A stretch of 64,000 nt of DNA, taken from NCBI RefSeq assembly GCF_009208565.1, contig NZ_WFLK01000013.1:150415-214414 (forward strand), given 5' to 3'. A program made the translations under genes and the position numbers. Below the pieces are notes generated by a model. The model was given only the letters and a program-made list of their open reading frames with translations. It was not told where the DNA came from and ran no database searches. Positions 9,266 through 18,578 of this stretch are shown here, piece after piece. Each line of letters begins with the position of its first letter. Position 1 is the first letter of the stretch. The stretch comes from Janthinobacterium aquaticum (GTDB lineage Bacteria > Pseudomonadota > Gammaproteobacteria > Burkholderiales > Burkholderiaceae_D).

Positions 9266-9964
9266 ATGATCGATCTGTATTACTGGACCACGCCCAACGG
9301 GCACAAGGTGACGATGTTCCTGGAAGAAGCCGGCATCGACTACAACATTATTCCTGTGCGCATCGGCGAGGGCGACCAGTTCAAGCCTGAGTTCCTGGCC
9401 ATTGCGCCCAATAACCGCATTCCCGCCATTGTCGACCAGGCGCCTGCCGACGGCGGCGCGCCGCTGCCGCTGTTCGAGTCGGGCGCCATCCTGCAATACC
9501 TGGCGGAAAAAACCGGCCAGTTCCTGCCATCGGACGCGCGCGAACGCGCCGAAGTGATGCAGTGGCTGTTCTGGCAGATGGGCGGCCTGGGCCCCATGGC
9601 CGGCCAGAACCACCATTTCGTGCAATACGCGCCCGAGCAGATCGAGTACGCGATCAACCGCTACGTGAATGAAACGAACCGCCTGTATGGCGTGCTCAAC
9701 AAGCGCCTGGCCGACCGCGCCTATGTAGCTGGCGAGCACTACACCATTGCCGATATGGCGATCTACCCGTGGATCGCGCCGCACGCGCGCCAACGCCAGA
9801 ACCTGGCCGACTTCCCGCACCTGGCGCGCTGGTTTGCCGACATTGCCGCCCGCCCGGCCACCGTGCGTGCCTACGCCCGCGCCGCCGAAGTCAATACCCA
9901 ACCCACCGTCAGCGGCGACGCCAAAAACGTGCTGTTCGGCCAGACCGCCAAATCGCTCGGTTGA
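9266..9964 (+). CDS. yfcG: Glutathione-dependent disulfide-bond oxidoreductase, YfcG-like GST
   Basis: This 232-residue cytoplasmic GST-fold protein has an N-terminal thioredoxin-like domain (YYWTTPNGHKVTMFLEEAG, PNNRIPAIVD, LFESGAILQYLAEKTG) and a helical C-terminal domain with WLFWQMGGLGPMAGQNHHF, nearly word for word the YfcG family. Thr9 and Asn11 match the residues that bind glutathione in E. coli YfcG, an enzyme with disulfide reductase activity and little classical transferase activity. It is a single gene, followed by a REP-like palindrome. Confidence 0.9.
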   Translation: MIDLYYWTTPNGHKVTMFLEEAGIDYNIIPVRIGEGDQFKPEFLAIAPNNRIPAIVDQAPADGGAPLPLFESGAILQYLAEKTGQFLPSDARERAEVMQWLFWQMGGLGPMAGQNHHFVQYAPEQIEYAINRYVNETNRLYGVLNKRLADRAYVAGEHYTIADMAIYPWIAPHARQRQNLADFPHLARWFADIAARPATVRAYARAAEVNTQPTVSGDAKNVLFGQTAKSLG

Positions 9965-10019
9965 TTCCCTGCGCCGTGGTTCGACTTGCCTGGCTCAATT
10001 GCCCTGATACGTCGAGTCG

Positions 10020-10063
10020 CGTAGGTCGGATTAGCTGCGCCACAGGCGCAGCGTAATCCGACA
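10020..10063. repeat. REP-like palindrome, copy 1
   Basis: gtaggtcggattag and cgtaatccgaca flank an inner palindrome ctgcgcc-aca-ggcgcag. This is one of at least eight copies of the same imperfect palindrome in gaps between genes of this window. Confidence 0.85.
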
Positions 10064-10073
10064 ATTGCCATCT

Positions 10074-10481
10074 TCAATTGCCCCGATAAGTGGAAAATCC
10101 GAAAGGACTGAGCAGCAGCGGAATATGGTAATGCTGTTCGGTCTTTTCCACATGGAACTGCACCGGTATCTCCGGGAAGAAGGTCTCCTGTTTCAGCCGC
10201 GCATAGTGTTCGCCCGTCTTGAACACGATGCGGTAGTCGCCCGCCTGCATGGTCTTGTCGGCCGGATACATTTCCGTAATGCGCCCCTGCGCGTTGGTCA
10301 CGCCGCTGGCCAGTTGCTGCCAGCCATCCTCCGATTGTTGTTCCAGCGTGACCGTCACGCCAGCGGTAGGCTGGCCGGTTTGCAGGTCGAGAATATGCAC
10401 GCTCAGCGGGTTGGCCGCCAGCGCGCTGCCGGCCAGGGCGGCCAGGGAAATGGCCAGGGTCAGTTGTCGCAAGGTTTTCAT
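10074..10481 (-). CDS. 5-hydroxyisourate hydrolase (transthyretin-like), exported
   Basis: The enzyme hydrolyses 5-hydroxyisourate to OHCU in urate breakdown. The 135-residue protein has a signal peptide (cleavage near residue 22), so it acts in the periplasm like E. coli HiuH. Seen family marks are LSVHILD with His29, GRITEMYP with the conserved Arg, and HYHIPLLLSPFGFSTYRG. The C-terminal signature is YRGN rather than YRGS, so the usual catalytic-site Ser is Asn. It is followed upstream on the same strand, 13 bases away, by the GlcG-like gene, and the pair is divergent from a two-component system of the type that controls hiuH in E. coli. Confidence 0.9.
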   Translation of the reverse strand: MKTLRQLTLAISLAALAGSALAANPLSVHILDLQTGQPTAGVTVTLEQQSEDGWQQLASGVTNAQGRITEMYPADKTMQAGDYRIVFKTGEHYARLKQETFFPEIPVQFHVEKTEQHYHIPLLLSPFGFSTYRGN

Positions 10482-10494
10482 GGGTATCCTTTAA

Positions 10495-10983
10495 TTATGG
10501 GTTAACGGTATCGAGGTCAGGCAGTGCGGCAATTGCTGCCATGGCGCAGGCGCGGTCGGGCAGGGCGCCGCCGCCACCGGCCACGCCGATGGCACCGACC
10601 ACTTGTCCATGCGCCTTCAACTGCAGGCCGCCGCCGAGCAGCAGCAGTTCTGGCATGCTGGCCAGGTTCTGCATGTCGGGGTTGTTGCGCGCCGCATTGG
10701 CCAGCGCCCAGGTGTCGCTTTTGGTCGACAGCGCCGTATAGGCCTTGCGCCGGCTCGCTTCGGTGTTGTGCGGGCCGACGCTGTCGGCGCGCTGCACGCT
10801 GACGATATTGCCGCCGCGGTCCAGCACGGTGACCACGATCTGCCGTCCCTGCGCCTGGCAGGCAGCCAGCGCCGCATCGCCAAGCTTGCGCGCAGCAGCG
10901 GAAGAAATATCGGCCGCGCCCAGCAACTGTGCGTGCGCCGTTGATGCAGCCAGCACAATGCTGGCCAATAACAGTGGTTTCAT
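10495..10983 (-). CDS. Exported GlcG/HbpS-family (DUF336) protein
   Basis: This 162-residue protein has a signal peptide (MKPLLLASIVLAASTAHA) and a complete DUF336 domain: VVTVLDRGGNIVSVQRADSV, RRKAYTALSTKSDTWAL and the Gly-rich LLLGGGLQLK and VGAIGVAGGGG stretches. Members of the family include HbpS, a haem-binding redox-sensing protein, and GlcG of unknown function. It is the first gene of a likely two-gene operon with the 5-hydroxyisourate hydrolase. A periplasmic redox or haem-related role is plausible but unproven. Confidence 0.82.
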   Translation of the reverse strand: MKPLLLASIVLAASTAHAQLLGAADISSAAARKLGDAALAACQAQGRQIVVTVLDRGGNIVSVQRADSVGPHNTEASRRKAYTALSTKSDTWALANAARNNPDMQNLASMPELLLLGGGLQLKAHGQVVGAIGVAGGGGALPDRACAMAAIAALPDLDTVNP

Positions 10984-11119
10984 AAGGCATCCTTCAAACA
11001 GATGGCGCCATTATGTGCAGGCGTGCCCGACAGGAAGATGACCGGTACATGACGTCTTTATCATCTGCCAGCGCGCGGCGCGGGCGTAAAATGGCCGCAA
11101 TTTCCTCAAGAAAGCCGCC

Positions 11120-11803
11120 ATGCGCATCCTGGTCATAGAAGACGAACCGAAGACGGGCGACTACCTGCTGCGCGGTCTGGCCGAGTCCGGCTTTGCGGTC
11201 AGCCTGGCGCGCAACGGCCGCGACGGCCTGCACATGGCTACCACCGAAGCGCCCGACCTGATCGTGCTCGACGTGATGTTGCCGGTGATGGATGGCTGGC
11301 AGGTGCTGCGCGCGCTGCGTCAGCAGGCGGCCGGGGCCGACGTACCGGTGCTGTTCCTGACCGCGCGCGACGAAGTGCAGGACCGCGTCAAGGGCCTGGA
11401 GCTGGGCGCCGACGACTATCTGGTCAAGCCGTTTGCGTTTGCCGAACTGGTGGCGCGCATCCGCACCCTGCTGCGGCGCGGGCCGCCGCGCGAGGACGAA
11501 TTCATCCGCATCGGCGATATGGAAATCGATGTCATGAAGCGCAAGGTCAGCCGGCGCGGCCAGCGCATTGCACTGACGGCCAAGGAGTTCGGCCTGCTGC
11601 ATCTGCTGGCGCGCCGCCAGGGCGAAGTGCTGTCGCGCCAGACGATTGCCTCGCAGGTGTGGGACATCAATTTCGAGACCGACACCAATGTGATCGACGC
11701 GGCCATCCGCCGCCTGCGCAGTAAACTTGACGACCCGTTCGAGCCCAAGCTGATCCATACGCTGCGCGGCATGGGCTATGTCTGCGAACTGCGTGCGCCA
11801 TGA
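11120..11803 (+). CDS. OmpR-family response regulator, CusR/HprR type
   Basis: This 227-residue protein has a receiver domain with phospho-acceptor Asp51 ([14 protein letters not shown]), acidic pair Glu7-Asp8, and Lys in LVKPF, then a winged-helix DNA-binding domain ([47 protein letters not shown]). Sequence and length fit the heavy-metal/oxidant regulators CusR and HprR. It overlaps the histidine kinase gene by four bases (ATGA). The divergent hydrolase and DUF336 genes are the likely targets, since HprR and CusR control hiuH in E. coli. No metal efflux genes are adjacent. Confidence 0.93.
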   Translation: MRILVIEDEPKTGDYLLRGLAESGFAVSLARNGRDGLHMATTEAPDLIVLDVMLPVMDGWQVLRALRQQAAGADVPVLFLTARDEVQDRVKGLELGADDYLVKPFAFAELVARIRTLLRRGPPREDEFIRIGDMEIDVMKRKVSRRGQRIALTAKEFGLLHLLARRQGEVLSRQTIASQVWDINFETDTNVIDAAIRRLRSKLDDPFEPKLIHTLRGMGYVCELRAP

Positions 11804-13197
11804 GCAAGTCCAGCCATTCGCTGACGCTGCGCGTCACGCTGGTGTTCGTGCTGATCGTGGTGCTGCTGTCGGCCGGGTTGGGCGTCTATCTGTATCGCTC
11901 GTTCGTGATGGAAATCGAGCGGCGCGACGACATTTTGCTGTTGGGGAAAATGCGTCAGATCCAGCAGTTGCTGGGCAATGCCGGTACGCTCGATATTATC
12001 CGCGAGCGGCCGCAGTATTTCCGCGACACCATGAGCGGCCAGGAAAATTCGCTGGTACGCATCGTGCGCGCCGACGGCACGCGGTTGATCGACGTCAACC
12101 CGCACGATGAAAACCTGGTGCTGCCGCCGGCGGCAGCACCGGATGCACCGTTGACGGCGCGCGATATCGTCAGCTGGACCAGCCGTGACGGTTACCCGGC
12201 GCGGCTGGTGGTGGCCAGCGCGCGCATCGGCCAGCCGGCGCAGATGGCCGATATTTCCGTGGCGCGCGTGTATGGCGACCGCAGCGCCATGTTTGCCGCC
12301 TACCGCTGGCAGATCGTTATTGCCGTGGCCGTCAGCGCCGTGCTGGCGGCCCTGCTGGCTGCGCTGATGTTGCGGCGCGGCCTGCGTCCGCTGCACAGCA
12401 TTGCCGCGCATGCGGCGCTGGTGCGCCCGGGCAAGCTGGAGCAGCAGCTTGACGCGCGCGGCGCGCCGACCGAACTGCTGCCGCTGATCGGCGCCTTGAA
12501 CGCCATGCTGGCGCGTCTGCAGGAGGGCTATGCGCGCCTGTCGCAATTCTCGGCCGACCTGGCGCACGAGTTCCGCACGCCGGTCACCAATCTGCTCGGG
12601 CAAAGCCAGGTGATGCTGGCGCGCCCGCGCAGCAGCGGCGAATACGAGCAGCTGGTGTCGTCGAACGTGGAAGAACTGGAACGCCTGTCGCGCATGATTG
12701 ACAGCATGCTGTTCCTGGCGCGCGCACAGCATGAAGAGATGCTGCCGGACAAGCAGGCGCTGTCCATTGCCGAGGAATTTGCGCGGCTGGCTGATTTCTA
12801 CGAAGGCCTGGCCGAGGAACGCCAGCTGGCGCTGGTGTGCCATGGCAGCGGCACGGTGCAGGCCGAGCCGCAACTGCTGCGCCGCGCGCTGGGCAATCTG
12901 CTGTCAAACGCGATACGCCACGCCACGCCCGGCAGCCGCATCGTGCTGCGCGCCGATCCTGGCACGGGCGGCGGCATGGCGCTCAGTGTGACCAATATCG
13001 GGCCAGCCATTGCCGCGCAGCATCTGCCGCACCTGTTCGAGCGCTTTTACCGCGCCGACCCCTCGCGCACCGATTCGGCCGCCTCCAGCGGCCTGGGCCT
13101 GGCAATCGTCAAAGCCATTATGGCGCTGCATGGGGGCGAGGCCAGCGTGGTGTCCGATGCGGGCGGCACCACGTTTGCGTTGCGGTTCCCGCGGTAG
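11800..13197 (+). CDS. Heavy-metal/oxidant-type sensor histidine kinase (CusS/HprS-like)
   Basis: This 465-residue inner-membrane kinase has TM1 near residues 9-31, a periplasmic sensor part of about 135 residues, TM2 near 170-190, a HAMP linker, an H-box with phospho-acceptor His256 ([13 protein letters not shown]), an N-box ([16 protein letters not shown]) and a G-box ([17 protein letters not shown]). The overall layout is that of the heavy-metal sensor kinase family. It is translationally coupled to its response regulator. Its signal (copper, peroxide or hypochlorite are known for relatives) cannot be told from sequence. Confidence 0.92.
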   Translation: MSKSSHSLTLRVTLVFVLIVVLLSAGLGVYLYRSFVMEIERRDDILLLGKMRQIQQLLGNAGTLDIIRERPQYFRDTMSGQENSLVRIVRADGTRLIDVNPHDENLVLPPAAAPDAPLTARDIVSWTSRDGYPARLVVASARIGQPAQMADISVARVYGDRSAMFAAYRWQIVIAVAVSAVLAALLAALMLRRGLRPLHSIAAHAALVRPGKLEQQLDARGAPTELLPLIGALNAMLARLQEGYARLSQFSADLAHEFRTPVTNLLGQSQVMLARPRSSGEYEQLVSSNVEELERLSRMIDSMLFLARAQHEEMLPDKQALSIAEEFARLADFYEGLAEERQLALVCHGSGTVQAEPQLLRRALGNLLSNAIRHATPGSRIVLRADPGTGGGMALSVTNIGPAIAAQHLPHLFERFYRADPSRTDSAASSGLGLAIVKAIMALHGGEASVVSDAGGTTFALRFPR

Positions 13198-13226
13198 CCC
13201 CGGATGGTTGTGTTGCATCGTTTTTC

Positions 13227-13261
13227 GTAGGTCGGGTTAGCCGGCACGGCGTAACCCGACA
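13227..13261. repeat. REP-like palindrome, copy 2
   Basis: gtaggtcgggttag ... cgtaacccgaca. The two arms carry compensating changes (gggtt / aaccc) relative to copy 1, so base pairing is kept. Confidence 0.85.
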
Positions 13262-13278
13262 TGGTGTTGCTGCCGAAA

Positions 13279-13310
13279 CGTCGGCTTACGCTACGCTAAG
13301 CCGACCTACG
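13279..13310. repeat. REP-like palindrome, copy 3
   Basis: cgtcggcttacg ... cgctaagccgacctacg, in the opposite orientation to copy 2 and 17 bases from it. The pair forms a head-to-head arrangement like that of enterobacterial REP doublets. Confidence 0.85.
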
Positions 13311-13319
13311 GCCGAGGCC

Positions 13320-13344
13320 GTGTCGCAATGGCGGAACTGACCCC
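13320..13344. repeat. Half copy of a MITE-like terminal repeat
   Basis: These 25 bases match the right arm of the inverted repeat at 44719-44743 at 22 of 25 positions (shared core TGGCGGAACTGACCCC). No left arm is seen nearby, so it may be a remnant. It ends three bases before the last codon of the helicase gene. Confidence 0.55.
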
Positions 13345-13347
13345 GCG

Positions 13348-16300
13348 TTAGGCCATCTCCACCAAAAACTCATGCACATCGGTATGCGCAAGCTGGGCGC
13401 AGGCGGCGGAGAAATGCGGCAGTTGGCCCCAGACGCGCGGGTTGCCGACGATGTAGATGTAGTGCTGGGCGCGTGTCAGCGCCACGTTGAGCAGGTTCGG
13501 GGTGGCGGCTGCCCATTGCGCGGCGCCCATCGTGCTGTCGTCGGCGCCCAGCACCAGCATCACCACGCCTTGTTCCTTGCCCTGGAAGGTGTGCACGGTG
13601 CCGACCATCTTGCTGCACCACTGGCGCAGTTCGTGCGTGGTCGGTGACCTGCCGTAGCCGAGGCGGCGGTCCCAGTCCAGGTCCATGATGCGCGCGCGCA
13701 GTTCGTTGCGCATGGCCTTGAACGGCGTGATCAGATACAGGGCCGGCAGCTTGCCGTCGCGGCGGTACAGTTTGAGCAGCACTTCCAGCACGAACTCGAC
13801 CTGCAGCGGCACCACCTGCTTGTAGCTGACGGGCGCGGCCACGTCGATCCAGCGGCTCGGGCCGCGCGTCAGGCCACGGCTGCCTGCCGGTGGCATACGT
13901 TCGGCCAGGCCATAGACCATCTTGTCTTCATAGGCAATCGCATTGGCCAGCGAGAACATCGGCTCGACGCAGCGGCGATGCACACGCAGTGGGCTGCCGA
14001 TCCACAGCGGCTGGGTGCTGTGGGCGCCGACCAGCGCGCCGTGGCGGTTGGCCTGGTCGGCCAGGCTTTGCACCGATACGCCGGTCGGCGCATAGCGGCC
14101 GTCCTGGGTATGCGGCGACAGGTTCGACAGGAACTGCACCAGCCTGCCCGGCACCGTAAATACCGGCTCGATCTGCAGCGGATCGCCCACCACCACCGCG
14201 CGCCTGGCGCGCCACAGGCTGCCCACGGCCGACTGCGGCGGCGCCTGGCCGGCTTCGTCGATAAACAGCCAGCCCAACGACTCCGGCCCCATGCCCCGGA
14301 ACTGGCGTGCAAACGAGGCAAAGGTGGTCGACACCACCGGCACCACCATGAACAGGCTCTGCCAGACCATCGGAATATGCGACTGGTCATAGGCGCGCTT
14401 GTTCTTCAGCAGCTTGGACACGGCCAGCAGGTTGCCGCCAAAGCCGGGGCCGCCCTTTTTGGCCACTTCGGCCAGCCATGCTTCATGCAGCGCCAGCGCC
14501 TTGGCAAACAGGCGCGAGCGCAGGCGCGCCAGCGCCGGTTCATGCCACAGGCCGTTGATCTGCAACTTTTCGCTGTCGAGTTCTTCGAGCGAATCGGGCG
14601 CCACCAGCGTGGTAAAGCGCAGGCGCGCGCGGCGCAGCATTTCGGTATTGTCTTCCCATTCGCGACTGCGCGACTGGGCAATCCTCAGCGCATCGTGCAG
14701 GCCGTTGCGGCCGCGCTCGCAGCGCGGCTCCAGTTCGCCCTTGAGCAGCAGCTTGACGGCGGAAATGTCGCGTGCCGTCTGGCGTTGCGCTTCGGCATTG
14801 GCCTGCACGGCCGCCTGGTAGGCGCGCGCCTTGGCGGTGCGAAACAGGCGCGCAAAAAAGCCCGGCTGCGTCAGGCCTACCAGGCGCTCGTCTTCCTGCA
14901 ACGCTTTCTTGGCAGCCAGCAAAGTGTCCTGTTGCGTCAGCGCCTGTTCCAGCGCCTCGCTGCTCGCTTGCATTTCCTGTTCGGCCAGCGCCAGCGCCTC
15001 GACGCTGTTTTGCAGGAACTGTTCTTCGGTACAGGTCCCCACCGATTGCCACAGCGCTGCGTATTGCGCCTGCTCGGCCAGCGCCTTTTCCACCACATGT
15101 TCGGTTTCGCGGAACTCACGCGCCGCCTGCGCAAAACTGATGCCCTGGTGGCTGGCCAGCCACTGGCGGATATTTTGCATATGCACCGTCTTGCGCGGCG
15201 TGGTCTTGTCCCAGTCGTCGTCGTAGAAATTGCTGATAAAGCGGTGGCGGTTGCGGCCGTTGCCGAGCGCGCAGGAAATCAAACCCCACGGCGCTTCTTC
15301 GTCGGTCAACTGGTGATTGGCGCCGTTGCCGTCGGCCGCCACGCGCCGCGCCACGCTTTCAAAATAGCGCGTGCGCGCCCATTCCTTGCCCAGCTGTTTG
15401 GGTTTGGGCAGGTCGGTCGAGATGTTTTCCACCGCCGCATTGTTGGACGACGTCACCACCATCTCGAAGCCGGTCAGCTCCGGGCGCAGACGGGCGATCG
15501 TGATCGGATCGCGCACGCCCTCGAAGGCGACCGCGACCTTGCCGATAAAGGCGTCGGCTGCGCGGTCCAGGCAGGCCAGCACGCTGGCGCGGCGCACGAT
15601 ATTGTCGGCAAACAGTTCGCGCAGCAAGGTGGTCTTGCCGGTACCTGGCGGGCCGTTGACGGAAAAGATGCCGCGCTCGGCCACGCCGGTGCGCGCACCG
15701 TTGATGGCGAACTGCTGCATCAGCGACAGTGCATAGCCGGAGTCTTCCAGCCAGTGGCCGCGCTGCATATTGGCCGGATTGAGCATGGCGGCCAGCGCGC
15801 TGCGTCCGGCCGGGCTGTACAGGTCGATACGCTCTTCCTGCGCCAGCGGCGTCAGGTAGGCGGCCAGCGTGGCGGGCACCTTGCCGCCACGCAAGGCGCG
15901 GATAATCTGTTCCAGGTCGTCCAGGTAGAAACTGTTGAGAATATCGATGGACGGCTCGACCGGGTCGCCAAAGTCGAGCGTGCGGTTGGCCTCGGGTGCA
16001 TCGGCATCCTTTGGTGGGCGTTTTTTTCGCGTGCGTACTTCGAGCACGGCCAGCGGCTGCGCTGCCGACGGGTGGAAATTGGCCCAGTCGCGCAGCAGGT
16101 CGGCCAGCGCGGCGATTTCCATGCCCGACAGCGGCGTCGACGTATTGCCGGCTTCATCGCTGACCACCATCGGCGTGCGTGCGGCGGCAAAGTCGCGCAG
16201 GCTGTCCTGCAGCGCCAGCTGGCTGTCGGCAAAGGCGTCGAGGTTCAGGCCGCTCCAGGCCACGTCGCGCGGGCGGCCCAGCGCCCATGGCAGGGTCGAT

Positions 16301-16677
16301 ACCGACACCGGATCGAACAGCGGCTCGCCCAGCGCATTGAGATTGATGCGGGCAAAACAGGTGCGGCCGGCCAGTTCGGTCTTTTCCAGTTCGGCCATCG
16401 ATTCGGGCGCGCCCGAGGCGGTGCAGACGCGGTTCACTTCCGATTTGTCGAACACGCCCAGGAACAGGCCGAAGCTGTCGATCTCGTAGCCGGACGGCAC
16501 CTGCCAGTTCAGGAAGAACTGCGGCGGCAGGGCAGCCAGGTGTTCGCGCTGCAGCAGGCGCACGCTGGACTGGTCTTCCACGTCCGTAATCTGATTCAGG
16601 TCAAACGGGATAAAGAATTCGATCTTGTGCCAATACTCCAGGATAGCCAGGAGGCGCTGCTGTTCTGCCTGATTCAT
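13348..16677 (-). CDS. Large superfamily 1 DNA/RNA helicase (Upf1/Dna2-like core)
   Basis: This 1109-residue protein has a novel N-terminal region of about 330 residues, Walker A GPPGTGKTT at 342-350, a coiled-coil-rich insertion of roughly 250-300 residues (Glu/Gln/Ala-rich) and then Walker B LFIDEAGQAPPQSA, motif III VVGDPLQIEPVF, motif V GTVHTFQGKEQGVV and motif VI NVALTRAQHYIYIVG. The core is of the SF1B (AAA_11/AAA_12) type found in Upf1 and Dna2. ATG 16677 is chosen; codons before it lead to a TTG without a ribosome site. GC is like the core genome. I do not know a described role for this architecture; DNA repair or phage defence are both possible. Confidence 0.85.
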   Translation of the reverse strand: MNQAEQQRLLAILEYWHKIEFFIPFDLNQITDVEDQSSVRLLQREHLAALPPQFFLNWQVPSGYEIDSFGLFLGVFDKSEVNRVCTASGAPESMAELEKTELAGRTCFARINLNALGEPLFDPVSVSTLPWALGRPRDVAWSGLNLDAFADSQLALQDSLRDFAAARTPMVVSDEAGNTSTPLSGMEIAALADLLRDWANFHPSAAQPLAVLEVRTRKKRPPKDADAPEANRTLDFGDPVEPSIDILNSFYLDDLEQIIRALRGGKVPATLAAYLTPLAQEERIDLYSPAGRSALAAMLNPANMQRGHWLEDSGYALSLMQQFAINGARTGVAERGIFSVNGPPGTGKTTLLRELFADNIVRRASVLACLDRAADAFIGKVAVAFEGVRDPITIARLRPELTGFEMVVTSSNNAAVENISTDLPKPKQLGKEWARTRYFESVARRVAADGNGANHQLTDEEAPWGLISCALGNGRNRHRFISNFYDDDWDKTTPRKTVHMQNIRQWLASHQGISFAQAAREFRETEHVVEKALAEQAQYAALWQSVGTCTEEQFLQNSVEALALAEQEMQASSEALEQALTQQDTLLAAKKALQEDERLVGLTQPGFFARLFRTAKARAYQAAVQANAEAQRQTARDISAVKLLLKGELEPRCERGRNGLHDALRIAQSRSREWEDNTEMLRRARLRFTTLVAPDSLEELDSEKLQINGLWHEPALARLRSRLFAKALALHEAWLAEVAKKGGPGFGGNLLAVSKLLKNKRAYDQSHIPMVWQSLFMVVPVVSTTFASFARQFRGMGPESLGWLFIDEAGQAPPQSAVGSLWRARRAVVVGDPLQIEPVFTVPGRLVQFLSNLSPHTQDGRYAPTGVSVQSLADQANRHGALVGAHSTQPLWIGSPLRVHRRCVEPMFSLANAIAYEDKMVYGLAERMPPAGSRGLTRGPSRWIDVAAPVSYKQVVPLQVEFVLEVLLKLYRRDGKLPALYLITPFKAMRNELRARIMDLDWDRRLGYGRSPTTHELRQWCSKMVGTVHTFQGKEQGVVMLVLGADDSTMGAAQWAAATPNLLNVALTRAQHYIYIVGNPRVWGQLPHFSAACAQLAHTDVHEFLVEMA

Positions 16678-16779
16678 GATGACCAATAATTTGTAAAGCG
16701 AGCGGGGATTGTAAAGCGTATGCGGCCCGCGTGTTTTATGCGTTTGTGCCCGGGGGGTCTTTTCAGGGCAAAAAAGTCG

Positions 16780-16814
16780 AAAAAAAAGCCAGGCGGAAAC
16801 TTCTGCCTGGCTTT
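16780..16814 (-). terminator. Rho-independent terminator of the MCP gene
   Basis: A 10-bp stem (aaagccaggc / gcctggcttt) is followed on the minus strand by eight T. It lies 24 bases past the MCP stop codon. Confidence 0.9.
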
Positions 16815-16838
16815 CATTGTTTCAAGCGTAACGACTGC

Positions 16839-18578
16839 TTAAAATTCTTCCCACTCGCTTTCGGCTGGCTTGCTGCTGGCCGGCGCTGCTGCCGTTGCCG
16901 TTGCGGCCACTTTGCGCGCCGGACGCGCCAGCTTTGCCCTGGCTGGCGCTGATGTGACCAATGGCGCCAATGGCACGCTGCGTGCTGCCGGCCGGCTGCT
17001 GCGTACGGCGGCCAGCTTGGGTGCGGCCACCGCATGGCCGGTCTTGAAAAAGCCCACCACATGGGCCAGCTCGCCGGCCTGCTCCTGCATGCTTTGCGAG
17101 GCCGCCGCCGCTTCTTCCACCAGCGCCGCGTTTTGCTGGGTCACTTCATCCATCTGCGTAATGGCCAGGTTGATCTGCTCGATGCCGATCGTCTGTTCAT
17201 GCGTGGCCGAAGTGATTTCACCCATGATGTCGGTCACGCGCACAATGCTGTCAACGATATCGCCCATGGTCTGGCCGGCGTCGTTGACCAGGCGCGAGCC
17301 GGTTTCCACGTTCGCCACCGAGGCGGCGATCAGTTCCTTGATTTCCTTGGCGGCCTGGCTCGAGCGGTGCGCCAGGTTGCGCACTTCCGACGCCACCACC
17401 GCAAAACCGCGACCCTGCTCGCCGGCGCGCGCCGCTTCCACGGCCGCGTTCAGGGCCAGGATATTGGTCTGGAAAGCAATGCCGTCAATCACGCCGATAA
17501 TATCGACAATCTTGTTCGACGACGCATTGATGGTGCCCATGGTGTCGACCACCTGCGAGACGATATTGCCGCCGCGCACTGCCACTTCGGAGGCGTTTTG
17601 CGCCAGCACATTGGCCTGGCGCGCATTGTCGGCGTTCTGCTTGACGGTGGAGGTCAGTTCTTCCATGGCCGACGCAGTTTCTTCCAGCGAGCTGGCCTGC
17701 TCTTCGGTGCGCGACGACAGGTCGTGATTGCCCGAGGCAATTTCGCTCGACGCGGTAGCAATTGCATCGGTGCCGTGGCGCACTTGCGCCACGACGCCCA
17801 GCAGGCTGTCGTTCATGGCTTTGAGCGCACCGAGCAGGCGGCCGGTCTCATCGCTGGAGTCGACCACGATCTGCGACGACAGGTCGCCCGAGGCCACCGT
17901 TTCGGCCACCGCCACGGCCGCATTGATCGGATGGGTGATCGAGCGCGTAATGATCCAGGCAACAAAAGCGCCCAGCAGCACCGCCACCGAACCGAGTATC
18001 AGCATGAAATTGCGCGCGCTGTGGCTGACGGCTTCCGCATCCATGGCCGCCTGCGCCGCCTGTTCGCCTTCATAGGCCACCAGGCTGTCGAGCGCCTTGA
18101 GCACGCGGTTCAGGCTGGGCGCCGCTTCGCGGGTCAGGTAGCTGACGGCTTCTTCTGTCTGGCCCGCCTTGCGCAGCTCGACCACCTTGTTGTTCATCGG
18201 TGCGCCCGCTTTCAAGGCGGCGTCGAGTTCGCTCATCAAGGCCGCCTCGCGGTCGGTCGATACTTTCTGCTGCAGCGTTTCCTTGGCCGCACCATATTTT
18301 TTGCGCGCGTCGCCGATCTTGTCGAGCTGAGCCTGTACCTGCGCATCATCGGCAGCAACCACCACGCTGGTAATGGCCAGCGTAATGCTGCGCACGTTGT
18401 CACTCATGGTATTGGCCGCCGCCATCTTGACGTTTTTATCGGTCACGATGTCATGCGTGCGCTCGCTCAGTTTTGCCACGGAATACAGGCCGACCAGCAA
18501 TACGGCCACCAGCAGGCCAAGGACGACAGCGAAGCCAATACCGAGCCGCGTGCCAATATTGAATTTTTTAAGGGACAT
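16839..18578 (-). CDS. Methyl-accepting chemotaxis protein, four-helix-bundle sensor, EWEEF tail
   Basis: This 579-residue chemoreceptor has TM1 near 11-33, a periplasmic four-helix-bundle domain (4HB_MCP type) to about 190, TM2 near 190-212, HAMP and a signalling hairpin with an intact tip ([38 protein letters not shown]). The tail is a long Ala/Pro-rich flexible linker ending in EWEEF, which resembles the NWETF pentapeptide that tethers CheR and CheB in E. coli Tar and Tsr. It is a single gene with its own terminator. No che genes are near. The ligand is unknown. Confidence 0.93.
   Translation of the reverse strand: MSLKKFNIGTRLGIGFAVVLGLLVAVLLVGLYSVAKLSERTHDIVTDKNVKMAAANTMSDNVRSITLAITSVVVAADDAQVQAQLDKIGDARKKYGAAKETLQQKVSTDREAALMSELDAALKAGAPMNNKVVELRKAGQTEEAVSYLTREAAPSLNRVLKALDSLVAYEGEQAAQAAMDAEAVSHSARNFMLILGSVAVLLGAFVAWIITRSITHPINAAVAVAETVASGDLSSQIVVDSSDETGRLLGALKAMNDSLLGVVAQVRHGTDAIATASSEIASGNHDLSSRTEEQASSLEETASAMEELTSTVKQNADNARQANVLAQNASEVAVRGGNIVSQVVDTMGTINASSNKIVDIIGVIDGIAFQTNILALNAAVEAARAGEQGRGFAVVASEVRNLAHRSSQAAKEIKELIAASVANVETGSRLVNDAGQTMGDIVDSIVRVTDIMGEITSATHEQTIGIEQINLAITQMDEVTQQNAALVEEAAAASQSMQEQAGELAHVVGFFKTGHAVAAPKLAAVRSSRPAARSVPLAPLVTSAPARAKLARPARKVAATATAAAPASSKPAESEWEEF

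Noticed and set aside
11036..11066. Inverted repeat AGATGA ... TCATCT in the divergent two-component promoter region
   Set aside because: Arms of only six bases with 19 bases between, unlike the known CATTAC-type HprR/CusR boxes. It can occur by chance.
13978..16689. A 903-residue open frame on the plus strand opposite the SF1 helicase
   Set aside because: The high GC content keeps the antisense frame open. It encodes low-complexity Arg/Gly/His-rich sequence without domains, while the other strand has complete helicase motifs.
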